Positions 1 to 5,587 are shown, numbered from the stretch's first letter. The stretch: DNA of 11,563 nt from Acidimicrobiia bacterium (GCA_013043085.1 JABDOU010000206.1:1-11563), one strand, 5' to 3'. Numbers and translations: made by a program. The notes: generated by a model not told the origin, from the sequence alone.

Positions 1-492
1 ATCGATTCCGACGGCTTCTTTCATTCGGGTGATATCGGCGAATTGGACGACGACGGTTTCCTACGTATCACCGGGCGCAAGAAGGAGATCATCGTCACCG
101 CTGCCGGAAAGAACGTTGCACCCGCAGTCCTCGAAGATCGCATTCGAGCCCATGCTCTGGTCAGTCAATGCATGGTCGTTGGGGACGGCCAGAAGTTCAT
201 CTCGGCCCTCGTGACCATCGACGAAGATCATTTCCCACATTGGGCAGAAGCCATGGAGAAATCTGGCTTGATCTCCGATCTCATTGACGATCATGACCTG
301 CGGGCGGCGATCGGAGCAGCTATCGAAGATGCGAACGGTGCGGTATCGAGAGCGGAGTCAATCCGCGAATATCGCATACTGCCATCCGATTTCAGCATTG
401 AGAGTGGTGAGATGACGCCGAGTCTCAAGGTCCGGCGCATGGTCGTGGCTGAGAAATACAAGGACGTGATCTCCTCGATCTACGCCGAGTAA
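1..492 (+). CDS. Long-chain acyl-CoA synthetase (AMP-forming), C-terminal part, 5' truncated by window edge
   Basis: The reading frame is open from base 1 and ends at TAA 490-492, leaving 163 residues. It begins just before the hinge of an adenylate-forming ligase. HSGDIGELDDDGFLRITGRKK contains the Gly-Asp that binds the ribose of AMP and the hinge region, and EIIVTAAGKNVAPAVLED follows as the start of the mobile C-terminal domain. The wording AAGKNVAP and the roughly 130-residue C-terminal domain fit the FadD15/long-chain fatty acid-CoA ligase group rather than acetyl-CoA synthetase. These enzymes activate fatty acids with ATP and CoA, usually at the membrane. The AMP-binding P-loop lies outside the window. 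It belongs to a different subfamily from the synthetase at 8813-10387. Its stop overlaps the convergent rmlC by 13 bases. Family assignment is firm; chain-length preference cannot be told from this part. Confidence 0.9.
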   Translation: MDSDGFFHSGDIGELDDDGFLRITGRKKEIIVTAAGKNVAPAVLEDRIRAHALVSQCMVVGDGQKFISALVTIDEDHFPHWAEAMEKSGLISDLIDDHDLRAAIGAAIEDANGAVSRAESIREYRILPSDFSIESGEMTPSLKVRRMVVAEKYKDVISSIYAE

Positions 493-1040
493 TCGAAGTT
501 GTTCTGACAGTCGGTGAAGGCCGGGAGTAGCGCGTCCTTCTCTGAAACGATGATGTCGTCGGATGGGATTCGCCAGTCGATCGCAAGATCACTGTCGTTC
601 CAACGGATGCCGCCCTCTGCTTCCTTGTTGTAGAAGTTGTCGCACTTGTAGCTGAACACGGCAGTTTCGCTCAGCACAACAAAAGCATGCGCGAAACCGC
701 GGGGGATGTACATCTGACGGTGGTTGTTTCCTGACAACACGACCGAGAACGATTCTCCGAACGTGGGTGACCCTCGCCGGAGGTCAACGGCAACGTCGAG
801 TACTTCGCCGGCCACGACCCGGACCAGCTTCGATTGCGCCCATGGTTCGAGTTGATAGTGCAGGCCCCTGAGTACGCCGCGGCTCGAGAACGACTCGTTG
901 TCCTGCACGAATGGCCTCGTGATGCCTGCGTCCTTCCACGTCAGCTCATTGAAGCTCTCGAAGAAGTGTCCCCTGTCGTCTGCAAATACTCGCGGAGTAA
1001 AAAGCAAGAGGTCGGGTATCGGCGTCGATTCGATCGGCAT
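480..1040 (-). CDS. rfbC: dTDP-4-dehydrorhamnose 3,5-epimerase (RmlC family)
   Basis: This is a cupin-fold epimerase acting on dTDP-4-keto-6-deoxy-glucose at C3 and C5, the third step towards dTDP-L-rhamnose for cell-surface glycans. Seen in the sequence: DDRGHFFESFN near residue 21, the substrate loop LRGLHYQ with the catalytic His at about residue 61, K71, the strand QMYIPRGFAHAF with the second conserved His at about 118, and the catalytic Tyr in FSYKCDNFY at about 131. Length (186 residues) is normal. I start at ATG 1038-1040. An in-frame GTG at 1044-1046 would add two residues, but a -10-like TAGCCT at 1048-1053 lies only one base from it and seven bases from the ATG, which fits a leaderless mRNA starting at the ATG. 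No Shine-Dalgarno sequence is visible. The partner genes rmlA, rmlB and rmlD are not in the window. Some RmlC relatives make other deoxysugars. Confidence 0.93.
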   Translation of the reverse strand: MPIESTPIPDLLLFTPRVFADDRGHFFESFNELTWKDAGITRPFVQDNESFSSRGVLRGLHYQLEPWAQSKLVRVVAGEVLDVAVDLRRGSPTFGESFSVVLSGNNHRQMYIPRGFAHAFVVLSETAVFSYKCDNFYNKEAEGGIRWNDSDLAIDWRIPSDDIIVSEKDALLPAFTDCQNNFDYSA

Positions 1041-1047
1041 GCGCACG

Positions 1048-1053
1048 AGGCTA
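1048..1053 (-). promoter_or_regulatory. -10-like hexamer for leaderless rmlC
   Basis: On the minus strand TAGCCT (form TANNNT) is followed by seven bases and then the ATG of rmlC at 1040. No Shine-Dalgarno sequence lies between. The -35 region at about 1071-1076 is not recognisable. Leaderless transcription is an inference from spacing. Confidence 0.4.
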
Positions 1054-1132
1054 CCGCGAACGTGGTGCCGGCCAGGCGCGTCACAGGCGCGTCGGGGCGA
1101 TTGGTGCTACCGTCGATTCCGTCGCATTCACC

Positions 1133-1138
1133 AAGGAG
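1133..1138 (+). promoter_or_regulatory. Ribosome binding site AAGGAG
   Basis: AAGGAG is followed by six bases and ATG 1145. It fixes the start of the TIGR03086-type gene. A possible -10 element, TACCGT at 1108-1113, lies upstream with no convincing -35. Confidence 0.7.
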
Positions 1139-1144
1139 CAAGTC

Positions 1145-1738
1145 ATGGATTTTGCGGAAATGATCGAACGGGCAGCTGCCCATGCGGAGGACGTGGTAAA
1201 GGGTATCGGGCCATCTCAGTTGGATCTGCCGACTCCATGCAAAGACTGGGACGTACGCGCGCTTGGTAATCACCTCACAGGATTTCTGGCGTTCTCGGCT
1301 GGCGCAGCGAGGCGATCAGAGCCTGAGGGAGGCCGGGACGCTCCCGACTTCGCAGGCTCTGATAACTGGTCGGAGATGTTTTCCGAGATGGCGTCTGACC
1401 TCGCCGCTGCCTGGAAGGCAGATGGCGCTCTCGAGGGTCAAACCCAATTCGGTGAGGACATGATGGACGCAACCGCGGCGGCGTCAGTCACCATTGAAGA
1501 ACTGGTAATCCATGCGTGGGACCTCGCATCGGCGACCGGCCAGCAATACCAGGCGGACGACGACCTCACCCATGTTGCTCTTCAAGTGGTGACCGGAGGC
1601 CAGGCCACCGAGAACGATCGTTACGGGCCACCGCAACCCATCGATGAGGACGCCCCCATCTTTCACAAGACGTTGGCCATGAGCGGCCGCGCTCCCGATT
1701 GGAAGCATCTCGGTCCGCTGACCCAGGGACACGACTGA
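1145..1738 (+). CDS. TIGR03086-type metal-binding protein (mycothiol-dependent maleylpyruvate isomerase / DinB-like fold)
   Basis: This 197-residue protein has the layout of the actinobacterial TIGR03086/TIGR03083 group, four-helix-bundle proteins related to mycothiol-dependent maleylpyruvate isomerase. Visible landmarks are TPCKDWDVRALGNHL (residues 30-44) near the N-terminus and EELVIHAWDLASATGQ (118-133). H43, E119 and H123 are placed like the three metal ligands (His, Glu-x3-His) of maleylpyruvate isomerase. The substrate of this group is mostly unknown; a thiol-transfer or detoxification role is inferred from relatives only. The start is supported by a good Shine-Dalgarno sequence. It is divergent from rmlC (104 bases apart) and convergent with the lipoprotein gene, with no functional partner beside it. 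The family is taxonomically useful because it is concentrated in mycothiol-making Actinobacteria. Confidence 0.85.
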   Translation: MDFAEMIERAAAHAEDVVKGIGPSQLDLPTPCKDWDVRALGNHLTGFLAFSAGAARRSEPEGGRDAPDFAGSDNWSEMFSEMASDLAAAWKADGALEGQTQFGEDMMDATAAASVTIEELVIHAWDLASATGQQYQADDDLTHVALQVVTGGQATENDRYGPPQPIDEDAPIFHKTLAMSGRAPDWKHLGPLTQGHD

Positions 1739-1757
1739 CCGACATGCCGGCCGTTTG

Positions 1758-1782
1758 GTCCCCCGCACGTTGAGCGCGGGAC
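1758..1782. terminator. Weak hairpin between convergent genes
   Basis: GTCCC at 1758-1762 can pair with GGGAC at 1778-1782, with further partial GC pairing inside. It sits in the 92-base gap between the 3' ends of the TIGR03086-type gene and the lipoprotein gene, where a shared terminator would be expected. There is no T-run on either side, so it is not a canonical intrinsic terminator. Confidence 0.25.
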
Positions 1783-1830
1783 GAAGGGCACACAGAAATC
1801 TGGCGGTCTGATCCGTCGGCTACCTGAGAG

Positions 1831-2745
1831 CTATGCGCATCCCTCGACCCAGTTGGCCGGGCCCTCGAGACCGTTTTGGAAGCCCGTGACCTCGTCGGCT
1901 TCGTTCGTAGCAAAGACCACCCGGTATGCGGCATCCACCTCATCGTTCGGAACGAGTGTGAGATATTCACCGTCGACATACGCGTGTGGGCTTCGTTCGA
2001 TCACGTCTCCGTAGGCAGCCAGTACTTCGTCCGTGGGTGAACCCAGGCGAATGCCGCTGGCCGTGTGATGCTCGGGAGCGGTCGCGTCGATCCGGGCCAC
2101 CGTTGTGCCGTCCAGGATCATGAATCCGGGCGAGTAGGGGTCGTGTTCAACGTAGGCATATTGGCATTCGGATCCTCCGACGAACTCAGAGTCCGGGAAA
2201 ACCAGCCGCCCGCCGAGTGCCGATTCGGCCTCTTCGACGGTTGACCCGACTGTCACAGGACCCCACTTTCTGAGCATCATTGGTTCTACGACAAAAACAC
2301 GGGTTTCAGGGTCGACAACCACGAGCGTTATCTCGACAGGCTGGCTCTCGAGTCGATGAACACCGACACCGAGATAGTCGGAAATGACTCCGTCGGTGAC
2401 GAACACGTCTTCCACCGCGACTTCCGAATCGATGCCGTTCCACTGAATCTCGACGGGTGTGGCCGTTGAGTTCTGGACGACCAGTTGCTGATGGAGAGCG
2501 ACCCTCATGCAGGCGACAGGCTCGCTAAGTTCGATCCAGGCAACCTGTCCGAATCCGGTTGGGCAATCGGCTGGCGGATCAAGAGGTTCGGTAGGAACCG
2601 TCGTGGACGATGTTGTTGGAGCGGGTTGCGTTGTGGTTGTTGGCACCGTCGTTGTTGTCGTCGAGGACGGAGTTGCTGTTGGATTCCCGCCACAAGCCGA
2701 AGCGACGAGGCTGGCGAACAACAAGACGAAGAGAGTGTGTTTCAT
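1831..2745 (-). CDS. Secreted lipoprotein with Thr/Pro-rich linker and tandem C-terminal domain
   Basis: No named function is recognised. I start at ATG 2743-2745 (304 residues) because it opens a clear export signal: MKHTLFVLLFASLVASAC, with Cys18 as the probable lipidation site. The -3 residue is Ala, so the lipobox is loose. Residues about 21-58 form a low-complexity Thr/Ser/Pro linker, a usual spacer between membrane anchor and domain in Acidimicrobiia-like proteins. A middle beta-rich domain follows (about 60-165, with Cys61 and Cys82). The C-terminal half holds two similar segments, VTVGSTVEEAESALG and IRLGSPTDEVLAAYG, each starting a repeat of about 70 residues that resembles BLIP/BamE-like folds. 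More cysteines (SEC and the terminal EGC) suggest disulfides. A longer frame to 2847 exists, but its extra 34 residues precede the signal peptide. No clear RBS or -10 box was found. It is divergent from rnhB. Confidence 0.78.
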   Translation of the reverse strand: MKHTLFVLLFASLVASACGGNPTATPSSTTTTTVPTTTTQPAPTTSSTTVPTEPLDPPADCPTGFGQVAWIELSEPVACMRVALHQQLVVQNSTATPVEIQWNGIDSEVAVEDVFVTDGVISDYLGVGVHRLESQPVEITLVVVDPETRVFVVEPMMLRKWGPVTVGSTVEEAESALGGRLVFPDSEFVGGSECQYAYVEHDPYSPGFMILDGTTVARIDATAPEHHTASGIRLGSPTDEVLAAYGDVIERSPHAYVDGEYLTLVPNDEVDAAYRVVFATNEADEVTGFQNGLEGPANWVEGCA

Positions 2746-2896
2746 GCTGTATCGACGCTCTAGCAGGCCAAAATGTTGCAGGCTTTTGCCAATTTCTACA
2801 ATCTCTGCATTCGAACCCCGTTGGCGGACCGTCGATATCCTGGCCATGGCATGCCGATCGGGAAAATCGTTTCACAGTCGTCGGGTGCATGACCCT

Positions 2897-2902
2897 TATC
2901 CT
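2897..2902 (+). promoter_or_regulatory. -10 element for leaderless rnhB
   Basis: TATCCT is followed by exactly six bases and then ATG 2909, the spacing expected when transcription starts at the A of the start codon. A -35-like TTCACA (2871-2876; 5 of 6 match to TTGACA) lies 20 bases upstream, longer than the ideal 17. No Shine-Dalgarno sequence is present. A second TATCCT at 2836-2841 lies four bases before an in-frame upstream ATG (2846). Confidence 0.5.
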
Positions 2903-2908
2903 CCCGCC

Positions 2909-3622
2909 ATGGCCGCCTCCGTACCCAAACTCAGAAGAGCCATCAAGAACAAAGCCCCTGGCATCGGCTTCGAGCAGGAGCTGTGGGATTCCGGATACGA
3001 CGTGGTGGTAGGCATTGACGAAGTTGGAAGGGGCGCGTGGGCCGGTCCGATCTCGGTAGGTGCTGCTGTTGTGCCCAAGGAACGTAGGGTCTACAAGGTC
3101 CGCGATTCCAAGATGCTCACCGAGGACGAACGCGAGGCGCTCTTCGATCGGATCTCCGGCTGGGTTGAAACCTGGGCGGTGGGTCACGCCTCCCACACCG
3201 AGTGTGATGAGCTCGGAATGTCGGAGGCTCAGATTCTGGCGACCCGACGTGCCCTTGATGGTCTGGCGCGGGAACCCAGTTTTGCTCTCGTCGACGGAAA
3301 GTGGGACTTCGTCAAGGTGTTGAGAACCAAACGGATAGTTCGGGGCGACGCCAAGAGCCTTTCGATCGCCGCCGCATCGATTCTGGCCAAGGTGTCCAGG
3401 GACCGCCTCATGCGCCAACAGGCGCTCGAACATCCGGGTTACAACTTCGAAAACAACAAGGGTTACCCGTGTCCGCTTCAGAAAGAGGCGCTCGCCGATC
3501 GCGGTCCGAGCAGCATCCACCGGCGTAGCTGGGCATTCATGGACAATCTCGTCGATGATCGTTTTGAACGCTACGTCCGCCCGGATCCACAGATGAGCCT
3601 GTTCGAGACCGAAGCCGGCTAA
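2909..3622 (+). CDS. rnhB: Ribonuclease HII
   Basis: RNase HII cleaves the RNA strand of RNA/DNA hybrids and nicks at single ribonucleotides in DNA, so it serves genome maintenance in the cytoplasm. Seen: VGIDEVGRGAWAGP with catalytic Asp37 and Glu38, RDSKMLT (66-71; usually DSKKL), VDGK with Asp129, and RGDAKSLSIAAASILAKVSR, where Asp147 belongs to the conserved GD-x-KS segment that also holds the serine-rich helix. C-terminal QMSLFE is a frequent tail. Length is 237 residues, within the normal range. The start at 2909 is chosen from the -10 element TATCCT six bases upstream. An in-frame ATG at 2846 would add 21 unconserved residues. The gene is divergent from the lipoprotein gene. Its TAA overlaps the stop of the next minus-strand gene by four bases. 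Confidence 0.95.
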   Translation: MAASVPKLRRAIKNKAPGIGFEQELWDSGYDVVVGIDEVGRGAWAGPISVGAAVVPKERRVYKVRDSKMLTEDEREALFDRISGWVETWAVGHASHTECDELGMSEAQILATRRALDGLAREPSFALVDGKWDFVKVLRTKRIVRGDAKSLSIAAASILAKVSRDRLMRQQALEHPGYNFENNKGYPCPLQKEALADRGPSSIHRRSWAFMDNLVDDRFERYVRPDPQMSLFETEAG

Positions 3623-3948
3623 CCGATGTCCATCATCTTCTCGGGTGTCATGAGTTCGTAGAACTCGATCCAACTCCGGGTTGTAAGGTCGGAAACCTTT
3701 TTGTACAGGTCTCCTGCTCGTGATGGGCTGGGGACTATGTCGCTGCGGTACGGGCTGGCGATGATGTCCTCGGTCCATTCCATGTAGACCCGGTTCTTTT
3801 CGCCGGGAACCGTGCCGCTGTTGAAGTAGACCCGCGAAGGCGATCGTTTGTCGACGGCCTCGTATTCCTCGCCCATGGCCTGGACCAGCGAGGCAACCTG
3901 GCGGGTTGCGCTGCCTTCGACTTCCCACACACGTCTGATGACGTACAT
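3619..3948 (-). CDS. Small conserved protein, probable ferredoxin-like (dimeric alpha/beta barrel) fold
   Basis: This 109-residue protein has no recognised function. Its pattern is a strand (MYVIRRVWEVE), an amphipathic helix (TRQVASLVQAMGEEYEA), two strands (SRVYFNSGTVPG and NRVYMEWTE), then helical sequence. This resembles the small dimeric alpha/beta-barrel proteins (ABM/NIPSNAP-like) that act as monooxygenases or bind small ligands. The fold is an inference, since no catalytic residue can be named. The start is well supported: AGGAGG lies four bases upstream of ATG and a good promoter precedes it (TCGACC-16-TAGCGT). There is no signal peptide or membrane segment. It is transcribed alone, convergent with rnhB, and shares four bases with the rnhB 3' end. 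Confidence 0.75.
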   Translation of the reverse strand: MYVIRRVWEVEGSATRQVASLVQAMGEEYEAVDKRSPSRVYFNSGTVPGEKNRVYMEWTEDIIASPYRSDIVPSPSRAGDLYKKVSDLTTRSWIEFYELMTPEKMMDIG

Positions 3949-3952
3949 TTGA

Positions 3953-3958
3953 CCTCCT
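3953..3958 (-). promoter_or_regulatory. Strong ribosome binding site AGGAGG
   Basis: On the minus strand AGGAGG precedes ATG 3948 by four bases. It is one of the two strongest Shine-Dalgarno matches in the window and contrasts with the leaderless-looking genes nearby. Confidence 0.75.
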
Positions 3959-3970
3959 CGATCTGAGGCG

Positions 3971-3998
3971 ACGCTAGCCGCGTCAGCGGGTAGGTCGA
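3971..3998 (-). promoter_or_regulatory. Promoter TCGACC-16-TAGCGT
   Basis: On the minus strand -35 TCGACC (3993-3998) and -10 TAGCGT (3971-3976) are separated by 16 bases. Transcription would start about 16-18 bases ahead of the small-protein ATG, leaving just room for AGGAGG. The same -10 with nearly the same -35 is found before the acyl-CoA synthetase at 10416-10444, which strengthens both calls. Confidence 0.5.
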
Positions 3999-4186
3999 CC
4001 CATCCGGGTCATTCGCGGTTGACGGTGCGAGACCGCTGATCGATCTGAGACCCACGCCCGCTCCCGATCAGCCGCAACCTGACACCCGGCCCCCTCGAGC
4101 TGATCGACGACGTAGTCAAATTCTGAATGAAGGGCTCCGACCAGTGCGATACAGACCGCGAATGCAGGAACCTCGACGAACCGCGG
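3983..4186 (-). pseudogene. Coding-like remnant without a start codon
   Basis: The 295-base interval between the small protein and the membrane protein is otherwise empty. One minus-strand frame is open for 67 codons between stops (TAA at 4187-4189 and TGA at 3983-3985) and reads like protein: VPAFAVCIALVGALHSEFD, then VVDQLEGAGCQVAADRERAW. It contains no ATG, GTG or TTG before residue 55, so it cannot be translated as it stands. The DR-x-AW segment recalls the C-terminal tail of some actinobacterial channel or membrane proteins, but that is from memory and weak. It may be the decayed 3' end of a lost gene, a frameshifted gene or chance. The promoter of the small protein overlaps its last codons. 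Confidence 0.3.
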
Positions 4187-4243
4187 TTACCGAGACACCT
4201 GGAAGTCGATTTAGCATCGCGATCCTGGTAGACCATCGACGGG

Positions 4244-5044
4244 TTAGAGAATGGGCGGCCATTCGGCAGAAAGGTCCGGATTCTCGGGCAGGTAGACGAT
4301 CCAGATGCGCTCCCCGAGCCCATACCGCTTGATTTCGCGATTGAACGATTTTCGAACGCCGGTATGCATGACCCCATCTGCCGCGAACTCGTACTTCATC
4401 ATGTAGGGACTGCGGCCGTTGACTTTGTAGGAGGTGTCCCGTCCGATCCATGTGACGGTTGCGGGTGCCCCGACGCCTTCCCGCCATGCGAGAAGGCGTT
4501 TTTTGGCAACCTTCACACCGCTGGAGCCGATGGCGAATCCGATGACGAGAAACGATAGAGGCACAAGAACCCCTAACCCCTCGCCGCTCATCAGGAACGC
4601 GATCAAAATGATTCCCGAGATCGTGCTCCACAGAATCGCGAAGACGACGAGAGGGTTGCGAAAGCTGTAGGTAGCTCCGATGTAGTCGACCGCCCTGGGA
4701 GGCGCCGACGGTTCTCCACCGATCGGAAGCTCGGAGCTTCGATAACTCAACGACGATGGTCCTGGTGATTCTTGCTGGCCCAGTGTCATGTTTCGCCCGG
4801 TAGCGAACAACTCGTCGGCATCCCAGCCCTCCCTGGCCCTATTCCCCGGCGGGAAAGCTTGCTCGGGTCGCTTTTGATCGTTCGCGGGATCAATGACATG
4901 CACGTCGGCGACGTCGGGGACCACGGTGAGAGGTACCAAACCCTTTGCGCGAATTTGTGCCTGGGCATCGTCCTGTGTTGGCGCCGATACTCGTCCCTCG
5001 ATGAGAGTGCCTTCGATATCGGTGGCTTCGTACGCAAACTGCAT
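4244..5044 (-). CDS. Membrane protein: GspF/PilC-like N-terminus joined to DUF3592-like domain
   Basis: This is a 266-residue protein of unknown function. Residues 1-42 (FAYEATDIEG, then VSAPTQDDAQAQIRAKGLVPL) match the opening motif of type II secretion/type IV pilus inner-membrane proteins GspF/PilC. The GspF membrane domain itself is absent. A polar, Pro/Ser-rich linker (about 45-128) follows, then two membrane segments (about 131-152 and 156-173), a basic stretch KVAKKRLLAWR, and a beta-rich C-terminal domain (about 190-266) ending in ERIWIVYLPENPDLSAEWPP. That final form, with the NG and YEF pattern before it, resembles DUF3592-type domains. The start is supported by GATAAT six bases upstream, implying a leaderless mRNA. 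It is divergent from the acidic protein at 5162, 117 bases away. No pilus or secretion genes are nearby, so a secretion role is not implied. Confidence 0.75.
   Translation of the reverse strand: MQFAYEATDIEGTLIEGRVSAPTQDDAQAQIRAKGLVPLTVVPDVADVHVIDPANDQKRPEQAFPPGNRAREGWDADELFATGRNMTLGQQESPGPSSLSYRSSELPIGGEPSAPPRAVDYIGATYSFRNPLVVFAILWSTISGIILIAFLMSGEGLGVLVPLSFLVIGFAIGSSGVKVAKKRLLAWREGVGAPATVTWIGRDTSYKVNGRSPYMMKYEFAADGVMHTGVRKSFNREIKRYGLGERIWIVYLPENPDLSAEWPPIL
4473..4504 (+). terminator. Intrinsic-terminator-like hairpin, antisense inside the membrane-protein gene
   Basis: ACGCCTTC (4473-4480) pairs perfectly with GAAGGCGT (4492-4499) around an 11-base loop, and the stem runs directly into six T residues (4499-4504). 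It has the form of a rho-independent terminator for plus-strand transcripts only, since on the minus strand the run is A and precedes the stem. It lies within codons for KKRLLAWREGVGAP of the minus-strand gene. Confidence 0.45.
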
Positions 5045-5050
5045 ATACCC

Positions 5051-5056
5051 ATTATC
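5051..5056 (-). promoter_or_regulatory. -10 element for leaderless membrane-protein gene
   Basis: On the minus strand GATAAT (5 of 6 match to TATAAT) is followed by six bases and ATG 5044. No Shine-Dalgarno sequence lies between, and no clear -35 is seen at 17-18 bases upstream. Confidence 0.55.
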
Positions 5057-5149
5057 GACGCCGGGCTGTCGTGGCTGGAGGCCGATATTCCAGAGGGTTC
5101 AGCTGGCGTTTATTGCCAAAATGCCCTATGCCGGCGACACCGAACGAGC

Positions 5150-5155
5150 GATACT
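5150..5155 (+). promoter_or_regulatory. -10 element for leaderless acidic-protein gene
   Basis: GATACT (4 of 6 match to TATAAT, keeping the key A2 and T6) is followed by six bases and ATG 5162. There is no Shine-Dalgarno sequence. It mirrors the -10 of the divergent gene at 5051-5056. Confidence 0.45.
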
Positions 5156-5161
5156 TGTCCC

Positions 5162-5542
5162 ATGACTGACATGAAAAAGTCCTGGGAGAAAGCCGGCTCC
5201 AAGCTTTCCGCTCTGGGACTCAAACTCAAGTATCACTTCGAGGAGGAGCGCTCGGAAGATTCCGACGACGAGGACGATGATGTCGTTCGATCGGCGGTGG
5301 AAAAGCTCCGTGAGGCGTTCGACGATGCTTTTGACGCCATCGAGAATGCCGCCAAGGACCCTGCCGTAAAGGAGGACGTGAAAATGTCGGCGCTTCTGTT
5401 ACGCGACGCTCTCGCTGAAACCTTCTCGGAAGCGGGCGACACATTGCGCAAGGCGTTCAGCAAACTCGAAAGGGACCCGCAGGTTGAGCCTTCGACAGGT
5501 GAGCTGCCTGGTCCGGAAGATTCCGATCAAACAACTGAATAG
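5162..5542 (+). CDS. Small acidic helical protein of unknown function
   Basis: This 126-residue protein is rich in Glu, Asp, Lys and Ala, with no signal peptide or membrane span. It opens with a basic amphipathic helix (MKKSWEKAGSKLSALGLKLKYHF), then a strongly acidic loop EEERSEDSDDEDDD. Two similar amphipathic helices follow, VEKLREAFDDAFDAIENAAKD and LRDALAETFSEAGDTLRKAF, joined by DPAVKEDVKMSALL. The tail is acidic and disordered. The heptad-like pattern suggests a helical bundle or coiled coil; function is not recognised. The start at 5162 follows a -10 element by six bases. A second ATG at 5171 would remove three residues. An open frame extends back to 4772, but that stretch is antisense to the membrane-protein gene and unlike protein. 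gnd follows 45 bases downstream and may be cotranscribed. Confidence 0.75.
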   Translation: MTDMKKSWEKAGSKLSALGLKLKYHFEEERSEDSDDEDDDVVRSAVEKLREAFDDAFDAIENAAKDPAVKEDVKMSALLLRDALAETFSEAGDTLRKAFSKLERDPQVEPSTGELPGPEDSDQTTE

Positions 5543-5576
5543 GCGTTCTTCCCAAGCGATCCCGTAGTCTCGATTC

Positions 5577-5582
5577 AGGAGG
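5577..5582 (+). promoter_or_regulatory. Ribosome binding site deciding a TTG start
   Basis: AGGAGG is followed by five bases and TTG 5588, the first codon of gnd. No ATG is available until inside the conserved nucleotide-binding region, so this site fixes the start. A TAGTCT at 5565-5570 could be a -10 for gnd, but no -35 supports it. Confidence 0.75.
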
Positions 5583-5587
5583 ACCGT

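Noticed and set aside
2579..3928. 449-codon minus-strand open frame across rnhB and its neighbours
   Set aside because: It is antisense to the clearly real rnhB, is rich in Arg, Gly, His and Pro without domain pattern, and overlaps the lipoprotein and small-protein genes in other frames. This is a codon-bias shadow.
4179..4188. Ten-base palindrome AACCGCGGTT
   Set aside because: It is perfect but short, single copy and without positional context. It is more likely chance than a binding site.
3949..4243. tRNA or structured RNA in the longest gap without a gene
   Set aside because: I found no cloverleaf arms, TTCRANY loop or known riboswitch core. The gap holds the promoter of the small protein and the coding-like remnant only.
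5075..5093. Imperfect inverted repeat CTGGA...TCCAG in the divergent control region
   Set aside because: A five-base arm with a nine-base spacer is expected by chance, and no second copy was found to support an operator.
4772..5161. N-terminal extension of the acidic protein back to 4772
   Set aside because: The extension is antisense to the membrane-protein gene, reads unlike protein, and lies upstream of a good -10 element for a start at 5162.
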